Of a stretch of DNA of 51,648 bases, positions 1 through 8,647 are shown one piece after another. The notes under the pieces were generated by a model that saw only the letters and a program-made list of their open reading frames with translations, ran no database searches and was not told where the DNA came from. Made by a program: the position numbers and the translations under genes. Numbering within the stretch: position 1 is the stretch's first letter; each line of letters begins with the position of its first letter. This DNA comes from an uncultured SAR116 cluster alpha proteobacterium (GTDB lineage: Bacteria > Pseudomonadota > Alphaproteobacteria > Puniceispirillales > Puniceispirillaceae): NCBI GenBank assembly GCA_902596655.1, contig CACJUX010000015.1:1-51648 (forward strand), in the 5' to 3' direction.

Positions 1-1
1 A

Positions 2-580
2 CAGCGCTGTGATGAAGTAAAGCGTAACCGCTACCTGACAGCCCCGGAGATCAAACTCCTTGCCGAGGCTTTTAGGGAAGAAGAGCAATTAAACCCATTC
101 GCAGTGGCTGCCATAAAGATATTAATCATGACAGGAGCGCGGCTTGGGGAAATCCTCTCGGCCAAGTGGGAATGGATAGATGGAGACATCCTAAAACTGC
201 CTGACAGCAAAACAGACGCCAAAGACATCATTCTCCCCTCGCCTGTTCTGGATGTTCTCTCATTCCTTCCTCGTCTCGAGAGAAACCCATACATCATTGT
301 CGGCAAGAAGAGCGGCCAGCATATGGTCAATCTACGCAAGCCATGGATGCGCATCGTCAAGCGCGCAGGCATTGAGCATGTTCGCCTGCATGATCTCAGG
401 CATTCGTTTGCGTCATTCGCAGTCAGCAGCGGCGCCTCTCTTACCCTCATAGGAGGACAGCTTGGCCATCGCAGCATCGCAACCACACAACGCTATGCAA
501 ACCTCTCAAGAGACCCTGTGAAGCAGGCAACCGAGACCACGGCAACCATCATTGCAGAAGCATTGCAAGCCAATGGATAG
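2..580 (+). CDS. Tyrosine-type site-specific integrase, C-terminal part (5' end outside window)
   Basis: The frame is open from the first bases, so the N-terminal part lies left of the window. The visible part is the catalytic domain of a lambda-type tyrosine recombinase, which cuts and rejoins DNA at attachment sites. The catalytic arginine is in TGARLGEI, the HxxR box in HDLRHSFAS, the following histidine in GQLGHRS, and the nucleophilic tyrosine in TTQRYANL. All are present, so the catalytic part looks intact. It overlaps the next gene by 8 bases. With the excisionase and helix-turn-helix genes downstream it suggests an integrated element whose other end is outside the window. Confidence 0.93.
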   Translation, partial: QRCDEVKRNRYLTAPEIKLLAEAFREEEQLNPFAVAAIKILIMTGARLGEILSAKWEWIDGDILKLPDSKTDAKDIILPSPVLDVLSFLPRLERNPYIIVGKKSGQHMVNLRKPWMRIVKRAGIEHVRLHDLRHSFASFAVSSGASLTLIGGQLGHRSIATTQRYANLSRDPVKQATETTATIIAEALQANG

Positions 581-1043
581 CAAGGGCAAAAGGCAGAAAG
601 GCTCCTTTGCTCACGACTACGACAATCACGTAATGTGGAACACCCATGTCAACCTGACTGATGCAGACCTCGATGAGATTGCTGAGGCTGGAAACGTCAC
701 ATTGTCCGCCGAGCAGAAATTAGACCTTAAGGCTGAAATAGAAACTTATGCATCTTTGGCTGAGGCAGAAAGAGATGCACCTGGTGTTGGAGGCAGTGGC
801 AGGTCAAATGACTTTTTTAATCAGTACATCCAGCGACTAGCTGAGATTTATGAAGGGGTTGGAGGCAAGGTGACCCTTGGGAGAAAAAATCCCAGTCGGG
901 AAAATCCAAGAGGCTCAGCAAAGAGCTCATTTTTGGAGTTTTGCCTGAGGGCTAATGATGCTCTGCCAAAAGAATTGCGCCGGGAGTTTAACGGTGGCCC
1001 CAGTGATGGACTAGCAATGGCCATACGCCGAGCTCTTTGTTGA
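573..1043 (+). CDS. Hypothetical soluble protein following the integrase
   Basis: About 156 residues from the ATG at 573, which overlaps the integrase stop; a TTG at 552 is an alternative start. The protein is charged, without signal peptide or membrane segment. I recognise no family. Its coupling to the integrase suggests it belongs to the same element, perhaps as an accessory or regulatory protein, but nothing in the sequence assigns a function. Confidence 0.6.
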   Translation: MDSKGKRQKGSFAHDYDNHVMWNTHVNLTDADLDEIAEAGNVTLSAEQKLDLKAEIETYASLAEAERDAPGVGGSGRSNDFFNQYIQRLAEIYEGVGGKVTLGRKNPSRENPRGSAKSSFLEFCLRANDALPKELRREFNGGPSDGLAMAIRRALC

Positions 1044-1195
1044 GAAGATGAAAATCAAGTACAAATAAATAAGGCGGTTAATCAACCACCCGTTTCATAT
1101 CCTCTTCCTAGGATTTGCCTTGATAGTTGGCAAGAGACTTGGGTCAACGTGAAAGGAATGAATGAATCTAAGAATAGCCTAGTTATTTATGTTCT

Positions 1196-2560
1196 TTAGT
1201 TCATGCACTTTGGTTCAAAACCAAAGTTTCTGTCGACAAAATAAGCTGATTTCTTTGATTTCCACATCAAGTCATTTGCAACTTTAGTATAATCTCTGTC
1301 TGTGTAATTCTCAATTAACCAGTCTAGTGATATCGCCATTTGATGTACGTGATATGCTGAATGAGCTTTATCTTTTGTATGATTCTTCATCCCTGATGGA
1401 TCTTTACGTTTTCTGTAAGTTTTAATATCTGTAAGACCCAAGTTTAGTATATCCACGCTTTTGTCTATTTTTCGTTTTAATGCCGTTGGGAAATCTTTGT
1501 AGCCCCATATTTTCGAGATAGCGTAGAGACCTAGCAGATTATTTACGCCCTGAGAATGATACCAGACATCTCTCACGCCTCTAAAGCTATTGTTGTGGAT
1601 ATAGCCGTCTGCATAGAGGACCTTGTCAGCCTTTTTAATTCCTTTATTGATCCACTTGGCTGCTTCCTCAGGTTGATTTTTCCAAGCTAAATATGCCAGC
1701 GCCGAGATGGTACCGTCAGCCATTTGTATGAAGCCTCTGGTGTGTTTGTTTATAGCTAATGATTTTGTAGCCCATGGTTCAACATACTTTTTCCAAAGTG
1801 TTTCAATATATCTGCCAACAACCTCAGACTGTTCTTTCGTAAATTGATTTTTCATCAAATATGCTTGCTGCATATATGTCGCTCCAAATATTTGAGCTTC
1901 GTGTGGTCTATGCGAAATGCAAGGTTTAGTGCCGTCACCTTTACTGTTTCCGTAACATAGACGATCAACCTTGCCTTGATCTTTTAGTTTACTAATTTCT
2001 TTAGAAGTCAATGTATTTGCCATTACACCTGCTTCTGCCCAGGCTACCAAAACCTCGGCAATAATTGGACCATGTTCATCCATTGTGCTGTTCGCAATTG
2101 CATAAACAATGGCTCCGTGCAACAGAGCTAATCTATTAGTATGTTCTTCATGATTAACATATATACTATTCGACCTAGCTTCATGATCTTTATTCCAATC
2201 GTACTCAGTAAGTTCCATTAGATGATCATAGTTATTTCCTTGAAGCTCAGGATTTTTTGCTCTGCTCTCGTGTGTAATAGCAAGGTCCATTTCCCAATGA
2301 GGCTTCCCCCAACTGGCATAACCATGCACGCCTTTTAGTGAACAAGTTTCTTTTGTAAGTTCGTTTGCAAAGAAATATTTTGGAATAGCAATTCCACTCA
2401 CCCTCTCCAAATTTTCTGCGGCATTCTTGGAGCCAGATAAGGACTCAATTATGGTGTCTGAGGAAATGATACCATCTTTAAATGTAGTCCCAGTAATCCC
2501 CCCGGCAATATGACAAAATACCCAAAATGCACTCAGCAAAAAAACACATATAGCTCTCAT
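1196..2560 (-). CDS. Secreted alpha/alpha-toroid-like protein, possibly a polysaccharide lyase
   Basis: About 454 residues from the ATG at 2560, which places a hydrophobic signal peptide (ICVFLLSAFWVF) at the N-terminus; the frame is open to a TTG at 2665, but that would bury the signal. The mature part is rich in Trp, Tyr and His, with motifs such as VWYHSQGVNN and helical repeats of the kind seen in alpha/alpha-toroid carbohydrate-active enzymes including alginate lyases. This family call is inference from general character, not a confident match. The gene is AT-rich, lies opposite to the integrase, and looks like cargo of the left-hand element. Neither possible start has a clear ribosome site. 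Confidence 0.6.
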   Translation of the reverse strand: MRAICVFLLSAFWVFCHIAGGITGTTFKDGIISSDTIIESLSGSKNAAENLERVSGIAIPKYFFANELTKETCSLKGVHGYASWGKPHWEMDLAITHESRAKNPELQGNNYDHLMELTEYDWNKDHEARSNSIYVNHEEHTNRLALLHGAIVYAIANSTMDEHGPIIAEVLVAWAEAGVMANTLTSKEISKLKDQGKVDRLCYGNSKGDGTKPCISHRPHEAQIFGATYMQQAYLMKNQFTKEQSEVVGRYIETLWKKYVEPWATKSLAINKHTRGFIQMADGTISALAYLAWKNQPEEAAKWINKGIKKADKVLYADGYIHNNSFRGVRDVWYHSQGVNNLLGLYAISKIWGYKDFPTALKRKIDKSVDILNLGLTDIKTYRKRKDPSGMKNHTKDKAHSAYHVHQMAISLDWLIENYTDRDYTKVANDLMWKSKKSAYFVDRNFGFEPKCMN

Positions 2561-2680
2561 AATAGGAGAGAGTAGAGTGTTTTTTACCAAATCAAGCAAT
2601 AGGTTGATTTTTTTGTGAGCCACGCTTTTATTTTTCAGCATCCCAAAATGTCTCCAAGTATTCAATCATCGGAGACAATA

Positions 2681-2899
2681 ATGAACAAGACACTACTCGA
2701 CGAACGTGAAGTTTCAATCGTAACCGGCGTGCCTACAAAGACACTCCAGTACTGGCGTTTTGCCGGCACCAGCCATGCTCCTAAATTTATCAAGCTTGGA
2801 ACGCGGGTCTATTACCGTTGGCAGGACCTTGAACAATGGCTTGCTGAAAGACCATCCTTTAGTAGCGCAACTCAAGCCAAACACCAAGGCACTGGCTAA
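2681..2899 (+). CDS. AlpA/excisionase-like helix-turn-helix protein
   Basis: A 72-residue protein from the ATG at 2681, chosen because GGAG lies ten bases upstream and because the longer frame from 2615 would overlap the opposite gene. The fold is a winged MerR-like DNA-binding domain: LLDEREVSIVTGVPTKTLQYWR followed by KLGTRVYYRWQDLEQWL, the pattern of AlpA and phage excisionases. Such proteins bind element DNA to direct excision or activate the integrase. It is followed after 4 bases by a second helix-turn-helix gene, so the two are likely cotranscribed. Confidence 0.85.
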   Translation: MNKTLLDEREVSIVTGVPTKTLQYWRFAGTSHAPKFIKLGTRVYYRWQDLEQWLAERPSFSSATQAKHQGTG

Positions 2900-2903
2900 G
2901 ACT

Positions 2904-3461
2904 ATGTCCTTTGAGATTTTGGGGCATGTGATTCATAATGTATCTCTGCCACCCAATCAGAAACTAGTGCTAATTGTTCTGGCTGATTTTTATAATGAGG
3001 AGTCTGGCAAGGCTTGGCCCTCGCAGGATAGCCTTTGCATGTTAACGGGTCTATCCAGAGCCACCCTTAACAGGGCATTGAAGGAGCTCAAGGACAAGGG
3101 ACATATTACGATCTGGAAAGAGCGCTTTTCTGGCCAATACCCCCACAATGTCTATCGAATAAACCATGTCTCAGAGAGACACATGGTTGAAGAAGTGGGT
3201 CTCAAAAGCGAGCAAACCATGTATCAAAAAGGGGGCTCACCATGTCGCACAGTGAGACACTATCCCTTAACAACCCTTAAGAACACCTTAGATCATGGAT
3301 CAAACAAGAAGGAGCGAATTGTCGGCTTGCCACAAACACCAGATGAGTTCCAGAAGTTGCCGTCTGCCGTTCAAAAGAACTATTACTATTGGAAGCCGAA
3401 TGTCCGAAAAATGCTTGAAAAAGCAGGATTTAATTCGTTGAAAGAAGCATCAAAGCAATGA
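2904..3461 (+). CDS. Helix-turn-helix (winged helix) replication or regulatory protein of the element
   Basis: About 185 residues from the ATG at 2904, just after the excisionase stop; the longer open frame from 2760 overlaps that gene. Residues 15-95 form a winged helix-turn-helix: QKLVLIVLADFYN, a WPSQDSLCMLTGLSRATLNRALKELKDKGHI recognition region, then the wing. This is the HTH_36 type common in replication initiators and regulators of small integrated elements. The C-terminal half is charged and unrecognised. It probably serves replication or control of the left-hand element, by inference from context. Confidence 0.75.
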   Translation: MSFEILGHVIHNVSLPPNQKLVLIVLADFYNEESGKAWPSQDSLCMLTGLSRATLNRALKELKDKGHITIWKERFSGQYPHNVYRINHVSERHMVEEVGLKSEQTMYQKGGSPCRTVRHYPLTTLKNTLDHGSNKKERIVGLPQTPDEFQKLPSAVQKNYYYWKPNVRKMLEKAGFNSLKEASKQ

Positions 3462-3488
3462 AATTAACTTAGCAAAAGTGCAAAAACC

Positions 3489-3716
3489 CTACTTTGTCAC
3501 AACACCATAAATGCCAATGCGAGACGCTCTTTTGAGCTCCTGAGTATCAATACAATCCCAATATTCAGCAGAATTAACCTTATGTCCTCGTGACTCACAA
3601 AGAGCCTTATAACTCGCAAGCCTCTGCTCCTTACGAGACTGGCAACCAGAAAAGCCAATAACTAAGGTGGAAAGAGCAACCACAAAACACAAAATTTTTC
3701 TGACATCAGATGACAT
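3489..3716 (-). CDS. Small lipoprotein, function unknown
   Basis: A 75-residue protein from the ATG at 3716, chosen because it starts a classic lipoprotein signal: SSDVRK basic region, hydrophobic stretch, then FSGC with the lipid-accepting cysteine near residue 25. The mature part is about 50 residues and has two more cysteines (ALCESRG and YWDCID). It should be attached to a membrane from the periplasmic side. I recognise no named family. It stands alone between the left-hand element and a small plus-strand frame. Confidence 0.6.
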   Translation of the reverse strand: MSSDVRKILCFVVALSTLVIGFSGCQSRKEQRLASYKALCESRGHKVNSAEYWDCIDTQELKRASRIGIYGVVTK

Positions 3717-3737
3717 ACTGAGAGAAATACCAAAAAA

Positions 3738-3757
3738 AAGGACCGGCAAAAGCCGGC
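3738..3757 (-). terminator. GC-rich hairpin with T-run on the minus strand
   Basis: The stem GGACCGGC / GCCGGCCC (one mismatch at the base) closes on an AAAA loop. Read on the minus strand it is followed by eight T residues (the A-run at 3732-3739), which is the layout of an intrinsic terminator for leftward transcription from the truncated TPR fragment. On the plus strand the same hairpin stands just before the ribosome site of a 24-codon frame. Confidence 0.6.
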
Positions 3758-3777
3758 CCGAGTTTAAGGGAGAAAAC

Positions 3778-3852
3778 ATGAAAAATATGTTCACTCTATA
3801 CAACGACTTTGTGGCCAAAATATTAGGTAAGCATGGCATTTACAAAAGTTAG
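3778..3852 (+). CDS. Possible 24-residue small protein with strong ribosome site
   Basis: The frame starts at ATG 3778 with AAGGGAGAAAAC immediately upstream, one of the better ribosome sites in the window, and ends at 3852. The peptide has an amphipathic look (MFTLYNDFVAKILGKHG). It resembles no family I can name; the small alphaproteobacterial DUF1127 proteins are of similar kind but longer, so this could be a truncated remnant or a leader peptide. Evidence is the ribosome site alone. Confidence 0.3.
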   Translation: MKNMFTLYNDFVAKILGKHGIYKS

Positions 3853-3961
3853 GCTTATAAACTGGAAGTAGTAAGTTAATACTTACACCCGCCACCAAAG
3901 CTATTGCTTAGGCTACAAATCCAGCCCTCCATTTATTTAGACTAAGGCTTTTTTACTTTAA

Positions 3962-4396
3962 TTAAACCCCAACAGACTGACGTAAATGTTCCTTGTGGAT
4001 AGTAACCGTGCGACTTTCATAGACGACCTCGCCGCGCTTCATGGCATAGTCTTTGGCGAATGTCGGAACGACCTTTTCATAATCGCGCAAGGTCTTGATC
4101 TTCGTCCGCTTTTCAAGAAACACGGCAAGGGATTTTTCTGCGTCTTCCATGTTGCCACGGTGCGCCTCAACAGCTGCCAGCCAACCATCCCACCGACTAT
4201 GGCCAGTTTTATCCCGGAAGAGCGTTATCCACCGTTTCGCATTTTCAGCGTCTTTCATGCCCAGATAGATAAGCGGTAGATAGCCCTCATATTTGCTTCG
4301 TCCTGACGGGCAGAGTGCGTTCAAATTCTTCAGCTTCCCGGGATGGTTTTCATGGATTGCGGCAATTTCATGGGGCGAAGCATCCGTGACGATAGG
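3962..4396 (-). pseudogene. C-terminal fragment of a TPR protein of the adenylate cyclase-associated type
   Basis: The translated fragment contains tetratricopeptide-like helices (YLGMKDAENAKRWITLFRD and AAVEAHRGNMEDAEKSLAVF) and a tail like that of class III adenylate cyclase/TPR proteins of Alphaproteobacteria. The frame is open only back to an in-frame stop near 4397, and homology-like sequence begins well before the only possible start (TTG at 4324). I read it as the 3' end of a larger gene whose N-terminal cyclase part has been lost. The composition is that of the backbone, so it marks the point where the left-hand element ends. Confidence 0.6.
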
Positions 4397-4644
4397 TTAC
4401 AGTGAAACAAGCGAACCTCTCCTGATGATGACGATATTAAAATAACAGGCTCAAGCCTGTTGGGGGCGGGGGTAATCCATCCCGAAGCAGGATAGCAGAA
4501 ACCCGTCATGGCGGGGCTGAGGCCTGGACTGTGAGGAGATGGCCTGATCGCGGCAATCGGGATTGGCCTTTACTATACCGCCAGAATAGCGGGGTGCATA
4601 AATTGCACCACAGCAGCAAAAATAAAACCCTTTTTAATGACAAC

Positions 4645-4668
4645 GCAACAAATGGTATGATTTGTTGC
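4645..4668. promoter_or_regulatory. Perfect 9-bp inverted repeat before the Anbu operon
   Basis: GCAACAAAT and ATTTGTTGC are separated by 6 bases and end 8 bases before the first possible start of the ATP-grasp gene. The position and symmetry suggest an operator for a dimeric repressor or a hairpin in the leader. The rest of the 280-base gap from 4397 holds one more hairpin (AACAGGC TCAA GCCTGTT at 4444-4461) and no gene. Confidence 0.4.
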
Positions 4669-4697
4669 TTTAAAACATGTGTAAAGCCAATATCGCA

Positions 4698-6107
4698 ATG
4701 TTCGATGAAATGATTGATCCCGACAGTGATGGTGCGCGTCAGCCGTATGCATCGCTTTTTGAATGGTTGAATGAGCAAAATTTCAGAAAGCTCTGCAACC
4801 AGTCAAAACAGGCAGAAGAGCTTTTCCGGCGGATTGGCATTACCTTTAATGTCTATGGCCAGAAAGATGAGCAGGAACGCCTGATCCCGTTTGATATCAT
4901 CCCGCGGATACTGTCAGCGCAAGAATGGCGTGTGCTGGAGGCCGGGATCGTTCAGCGCGTGGCCGCCATCAACGCCTTTCTCGATGATGTCTACAATGCC
5001 CAGGAGATTATCAAGGCCGGGATTATCCCGTCTGAGCTGATCAACCGGAACAAGGCGTTTCTGCCCCAGATGTGCGGGTTAAAACCACCCGGCGGTATCT
5101 ACACGCATGTCGTGGGGGTTGATATCGTGCGCACCGATGTGAACGAATTTTTCGTGCTGGAGGATAACGCAAGGGTTCCTTCCGGTGTGTCCTATATGAT
5201 TGAAAACCGGGCAACAATGTTGCAGATGTTCCCCGAGCTTTTCACCAGCAACCATATCAAACAGGTCAGCAATTACCCCAAACAGCTGTTCCGGTCGCTG
5301 GCGGCGGGGGCAAGGGATATAGCCGACAACCCCAATATCGCCGTCCTGACCCCGGGTATTTTCAATTCGGCCTATTACGAACATTCCTTTCTGGCTGATG
5401 AGATGGGGGTTGATCTGCTCCAGGGTTCCGACCTTGAGGTACGGGACGGCAAGGTCATGATCCGCACCACCGCCGGGATCGAGCCTGTTGATGTCATTTA
5501 CCGGCGCATTGATGATGAGTTCATTGACCCGCTGTCGTTTGACCCTCAAAGCGTGCTTGGAACCCCCGGGCTGTTTGATGCCTATCGCAGCGGCAATGTC
5601 ATGCTGGCCAATGCCCCGGGTTCAGGCATTGCTGATGACAAGGCGATTTATTCATACATGCCGGCGATCATCGAATTTTACATGGGCGCGAAACCGCTGC
5701 TCAACAATATTCCCACCTGGCGTTGCGGAAATCCTGATGATCTGGGCTATGTGCTGGATAATCTGGCCGAGCTGGTGGTGAAGGAGGTTCATGGTTCCGG
5801 CGGCTATGGCATGTTGGTGGGGCCGGCATCGAGCCACCGTGAACTGGCCCGGTTCCGGCAGAAACTGATCGCCAAGCCTGATAATTATGTCGCCCAGCCG
5901 ACCCTGTCCTTGTCAACGGTTCCCATTCTGACCAAAGCCGGGTTGGCCCCGCGTCATGTCGATTTGCGGCCGTTTGTTCTGGTATCGCCCAATGAAATCA
6001 GCGTCACCCCCGGCGGGCTGACCCGCGTTGCGCTCAAAAAAGGATCGCTGGTTGTCAATTCCAGCCAGGGTGGCGGGACCAAGGACACCTGGGTGCTGGA
6101 GCACTAG
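4698..6107 (+). CDS. Circularly permuted ATP-grasp type 2 protein
   Basis: About 469 residues; I prefer the ATG at 4698 because family members typically begin with a FDEM-like motif, but the ATG at 4677 is also possible. The protein is of the circularly permuted ATP-grasp family (former DUF404/DUF407), enzymes predicted to form amide bonds between a carboxylate and an amine using ATP. Visible family features are FFVLEDNARVPSGVSYM, IYRRIDDEFIDPL, the glycine-rich VKEVHGSGGYGM, and RPFVL near the C-terminus. It is the first gene of a four-gene run with alpha-E, transglutaminase and Anbu, and its stop codon abuts the next ATG. The exact substrate is unknown. Confidence 0.92.
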   Translation: MFDEMIDPDSDGARQPYASLFEWLNEQNFRKLCNQSKQAEELFRRIGITFNVYGQKDEQERLIPFDIIPRILSAQEWRVLEAGIVQRVAAINAFLDDVYNAQEIIKAGIIPSELINRNKAFLPQMCGLKPPGGIYTHVVGVDIVRTDVNEFFVLEDNARVPSGVSYMIENRATMLQMFPELFTSNHIKQVSNYPKQLFRSLAAGARDIADNPNIAVLTPGIFNSAYYEHSFLADEMGVDLLQGSDLEVRDGKVMIRTTAGIEPVDVIYRRIDDEFIDPLSFDPQSVLGTPGLFDAYRSGNVMLANAPGSGIADDKAIYSYMPAIIEFYMGAKPLLNNIPTWRCGNPDDLGYVLDNLAELVVKEVHGSGGYGMLVGPASSHRELARFRQKLIAKPDNYVAQPTLSLSTVPILTKAGLAPRHVDLRPFVLVSPNEISVTPGGLTRVALKKGSLVVNSSQGGGTKDTWVLEH

Positions 6108-7046
6108 ATGCTGGGTCGATACGCCGATAACCTCTACTGGATGGCCCGCTATCTTGAACGAAGCGAGAATATGGCACGCCGTATCGACGCCACGCTGCAC
6201 CATGCACTGACCCAGACAAATGATGGCGCGGCGGAATGGTCATCGGTTATTGTCAGCAACGGCAATGCGGCGCTTTTCAATGAGAAATTCAGCGGCCATT
6301 CCATGGCCAACGTGATCAATTTCGTGCTGCGTGATCAGGCCAACACCAACAGCGTCATGTCGCTATTGGGCAAGGCCAGGCAGAACGCCCGTATCGTCCG
6401 CACCGCCCTGACACAGGAGGTGTGGCAATCGCTCAATGAAAGCTGGATCAGCTATGAGAACGCCCTCAAGCGGCCGATCAATATTCGTGATCTGCCCGCC
6501 ATTCTGGAAAGCATCGTCAAGGGCAGCTCATTATTCCGGGGCGCGCTCTATGGCACCATGCTGCATAATGATATTTTCAATTTTGTGAGGCTGGGAACCT
6601 TTATTGAGCGGGCTGACAACACAGCACGGATCATCGATGCCAAATACCATCGCCTGCTGCCGACAGCATCCGCACTGGTGGGTGGCCCGGACCAGAGCCA
6701 GTGGGAAGTGATGCTGCGCTCGGTTGCGGCATGGCGTTCATTCAACTGGCTCAACAAGGGCAGGCTTGACCCTGTCGGAGTGGCGATCTTCCTGATCTTT
6801 GATAAACGGATGCCCCGGTCACTGTCCTTTTGCTACAAGGAAATTTCATCAAACCTGCATGACCTTGAGATGGCGTACGGCCGCCAATACAATGCCGGGG
6901 ATATCGCCCGCGCCCTGGCGCAGACCATCAAGGACGGCGAGCAGAACAACATTCACCTGAGCAATCTACATGATTTCATTACCTCATTCATTTCGACCAA
7001 CAACCAGCTCAGCCTCACCATTGCGAAAGATTTCAACCTGAACTAA
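6108..7046 (+). CDS. Alpha-E domain protein
   Basis: A 312-residue all-alpha protein of the alpha-E (DUF403) family. It opens with LGRYADNLYWMARYLERSENMARRID, the typical start, and has the conserved FIERADNTARIIDAKYH in the middle. It has no signal peptide, so it is cytoplasmic. The ATG directly follows the stop of the ATP-grasp gene, implying translational coupling. Alpha-E proteins nearly always accompany circularly permuted ATP-grasp and transglutaminase genes and are thought to act with them in making or processing a peptide-like product; no reaction is known for the protein itself. Confidence 0.93.
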   Translation: MLGRYADNLYWMARYLERSENMARRIDATLHHALTQTNDGAAEWSSVIVSNGNAALFNEKFSGHSMANVINFVLRDQANTNSVMSLLGKARQNARIVRTALTQEVWQSLNESWISYENALKRPINIRDLPAILESIVKGSSLFRGALYGTMLHNDIFNFVRLGTFIERADNTARIIDAKYHRLLPTASALVGGPDQSQWEVMLRSVAAWRSFNWLNKGRLDPVGVAIFLIFDKRMPRSLSFCYKEISSNLHDLEMAYGRQYNAGDIARALAQTIKDGEQNNIHLSNLHDFITSFISTNNQLSLTIAKDFNLN

Positions 7047-7049
7047 ACG

Positions 7050-7865
7050 ATGCGCTATTCAATCAACCACACAACGACTTTCGACTTTGATCGCGTCCCC
7101 AGTGCTGCCATTCAGCGCCTGCACCTGATGCCGCCAGATCATGCGCATCAGAAGGTGATCGAGTGGGCCATTGAGCTGACGGGGAGCAAGATTGAGCTTG
7201 AGACAACCGATCATCACGGCAATATCGTGCATCTGTGCCGTCATGATATGACCTCCCACAGCGTGTCGATCCATTGTCAGGGAATTGTTGATGTCACGGA
7301 TGCCAACGGCATTGTCGGTGCTCATGATAATGCCCTGCAGCTGGTGCTGTTTGAAAACCCGTCACGGTTTTCGGGCTTTGGCCCGCGAACCCGCAAGCTC
7401 GCAGATAAGGTCATTGCAGGGCGTGAGGCAGAGGATGAAGCTGACCTTATGGTATTGCACCGGCTTTCCCGTTCCGTTCTGGATCATATCACCTATGAGA
7501 AGGGCAAGACCGACGTTACCACCACCGCCGAACAGGCACTGGAGGCCGGTGCCGGTGTCTGTCAGGATCATGTCCATGTGTTCTGCGCGGTGGCCCGCCT
7601 GCTGGGGTTCAAGGCGCGGTATGTCAGCGGTTATCTGATGATGGATGATACCACTATTCAGGATGCCAGCCATGCCTGGGCCGAGGTCCATGTCGATGCG
7701 CTGGGCTGGGTCGGGTTTGATATTTCCAATTCGATTTCACCCGATGATCGTTATATTAGGCTTGCAACCGGCTTTGATTATGCCGATGTAATCCCGGTGT
7801 CGGGTGTCCGTGTCGGTGATGGTAATGAGAGCATGTCGACCCGTATTATCCTTGAACAACAATAG
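7050..7865 (+). CDS. Transglutaminase-like cysteine protease family protein
   Basis: A 271-residue protein with an N-terminal beta domain (residues 1-110, bacterial transglutaminase-like N) and a catalytic transglutaminase core. The triad is visible: Cys171 in GVCQDH, His208 in ASHAWAEV and Asp224 in GFDISN. These enzymes are papain-like amidases or peptidases. No signal peptide, so cytoplasmic. The gene lies 3 bases after the alpha-E stop and 16 bases before Anbu. In this operon type it may act on the same peptide or tag as the ATP-grasp enzyme, which is inference. Confidence 0.94.
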   Translation: MRYSINHTTTFDFDRVPSAAIQRLHLMPPDHAHQKVIEWAIELTGSKIELETTDHHGNIVHLCRHDMTSHSVSIHCQGIVDVTDANGIVGAHDNALQLVLFENPSRFSGFGPRTRKLADKVIAGREAEDEADLMVLHRLSRSVLDHITYEKGKTDVTTTAEQALEAGAGVCQDHVHVFCAVARLLGFKARYVSGYLMMDDTTIQDASHAWAEVHVDALGWVGFDISNSISPDDRYIRLATGFDYADVIPVSGVRVGDGNESMSTRIILEQQ

Positions 7866-7881
7866 ATGTGATTGAGCTGAA

Positions 7882-8640
7882 ATGTCTTATTGCGTGGCTT
7901 TAAAACTGAACAGTGGCCTGATTTTCATGTCGGATACGCTGACCAATGGCGGCCTTGATAATATCTCCCACTACCCCAAAACCTTTACCTGGGGATGCCC
8001 GGGTGAGCGGCAAATCTTTCTGGCGACAGCGGGTAATCTGGCTACCAGTCAAGCGGTTATCAGCACCCTGTCTGAACGGAACAAGGCCGCCAATGACCGC
8101 AAACCATCCATCTTGGACGCACCATCCATGTTTCAGGTGGCGCGTATTGTCAGCCAGACCCTGGCTGAGGTGATCGGCATCACCTCACCCGATGAGCAGG
8201 CCTCGGCAAGCACCTTTTCGGCGACGTTCATTCTTGGCGGTCAGGTCAAGGGCGGTGATATGCGGCTTTACCTGATTTATCCCGAGGGCAATTTCATTGA
8301 GGTTTCCGAAGAAAACCCCTTTTTCCAGATCGGCGAGACCAAATACGGGCGGCCTATTTTGGTGCGTGCCTTCGACCCTGAAATGAGCGTTGAGGCAGCG
8401 ACAAAATTGTTGATGGTATCGTTTGATTCAACCATCAAGGCGAATTTGTCGGTGGGCCTGCCGCTGGATATCCACGTTTATGAAAAGGACAGCCTGAACC
8501 CCGCCAGAAAGGGCGTGGTCGATACCAACAATGCCTATTATCGGATGATTTCGGGAAAATGGGCTGAATCGCTTAAAACTAGTTTGGCTGCACTGCCCGA
8601 ACTCAATTTCGAAACCGATATCAGCACTGAGGGGGATTGA
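7882..8640 (+). CDS. Anbu, proteasome/HslV-like peptidase (ancestral beta subunit)
   Basis: A 252-residue proteasome-fold protein. The N-terminus SYCVALKLNSGLIFMSDTLTN, the SDT motif and TAGNLATSQAV are those of Anbu, the bacterial proteasome relative that assembles into open ring-like particles. The residue after the initiator Met is serine, where many family members have threonine; removal of Met would leave Ser as the N-terminal nucleophile. The conserved Anbu partners ATP-grasp, alpha-E and transglutaminase precede it in the same direction, so the call is firm. The operon's biological substrate is not established. Confidence 0.93.
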   Translation: MSYCVALKLNSGLIFMSDTLTNGGLDNISHYPKTFTWGCPGERQIFLATAGNLATSQAVISTLSERNKAANDRKPSILDAPSMFQVARIVSQTLAEVIGITSPDEQASASTFSATFILGGQVKGGDMRLYLIYPEGNFIEVSEENPFFQIGETKYGRPILVRAFDPEMSVEAATKLLMVSFDSTIKANLSVGLPLDIHVYEKDSLNPARKGVVDTNNAYYRMISGKWAESLKTSLAALPELNFETDISTEGD

Positions 8641-8647
8641 CCATGTC

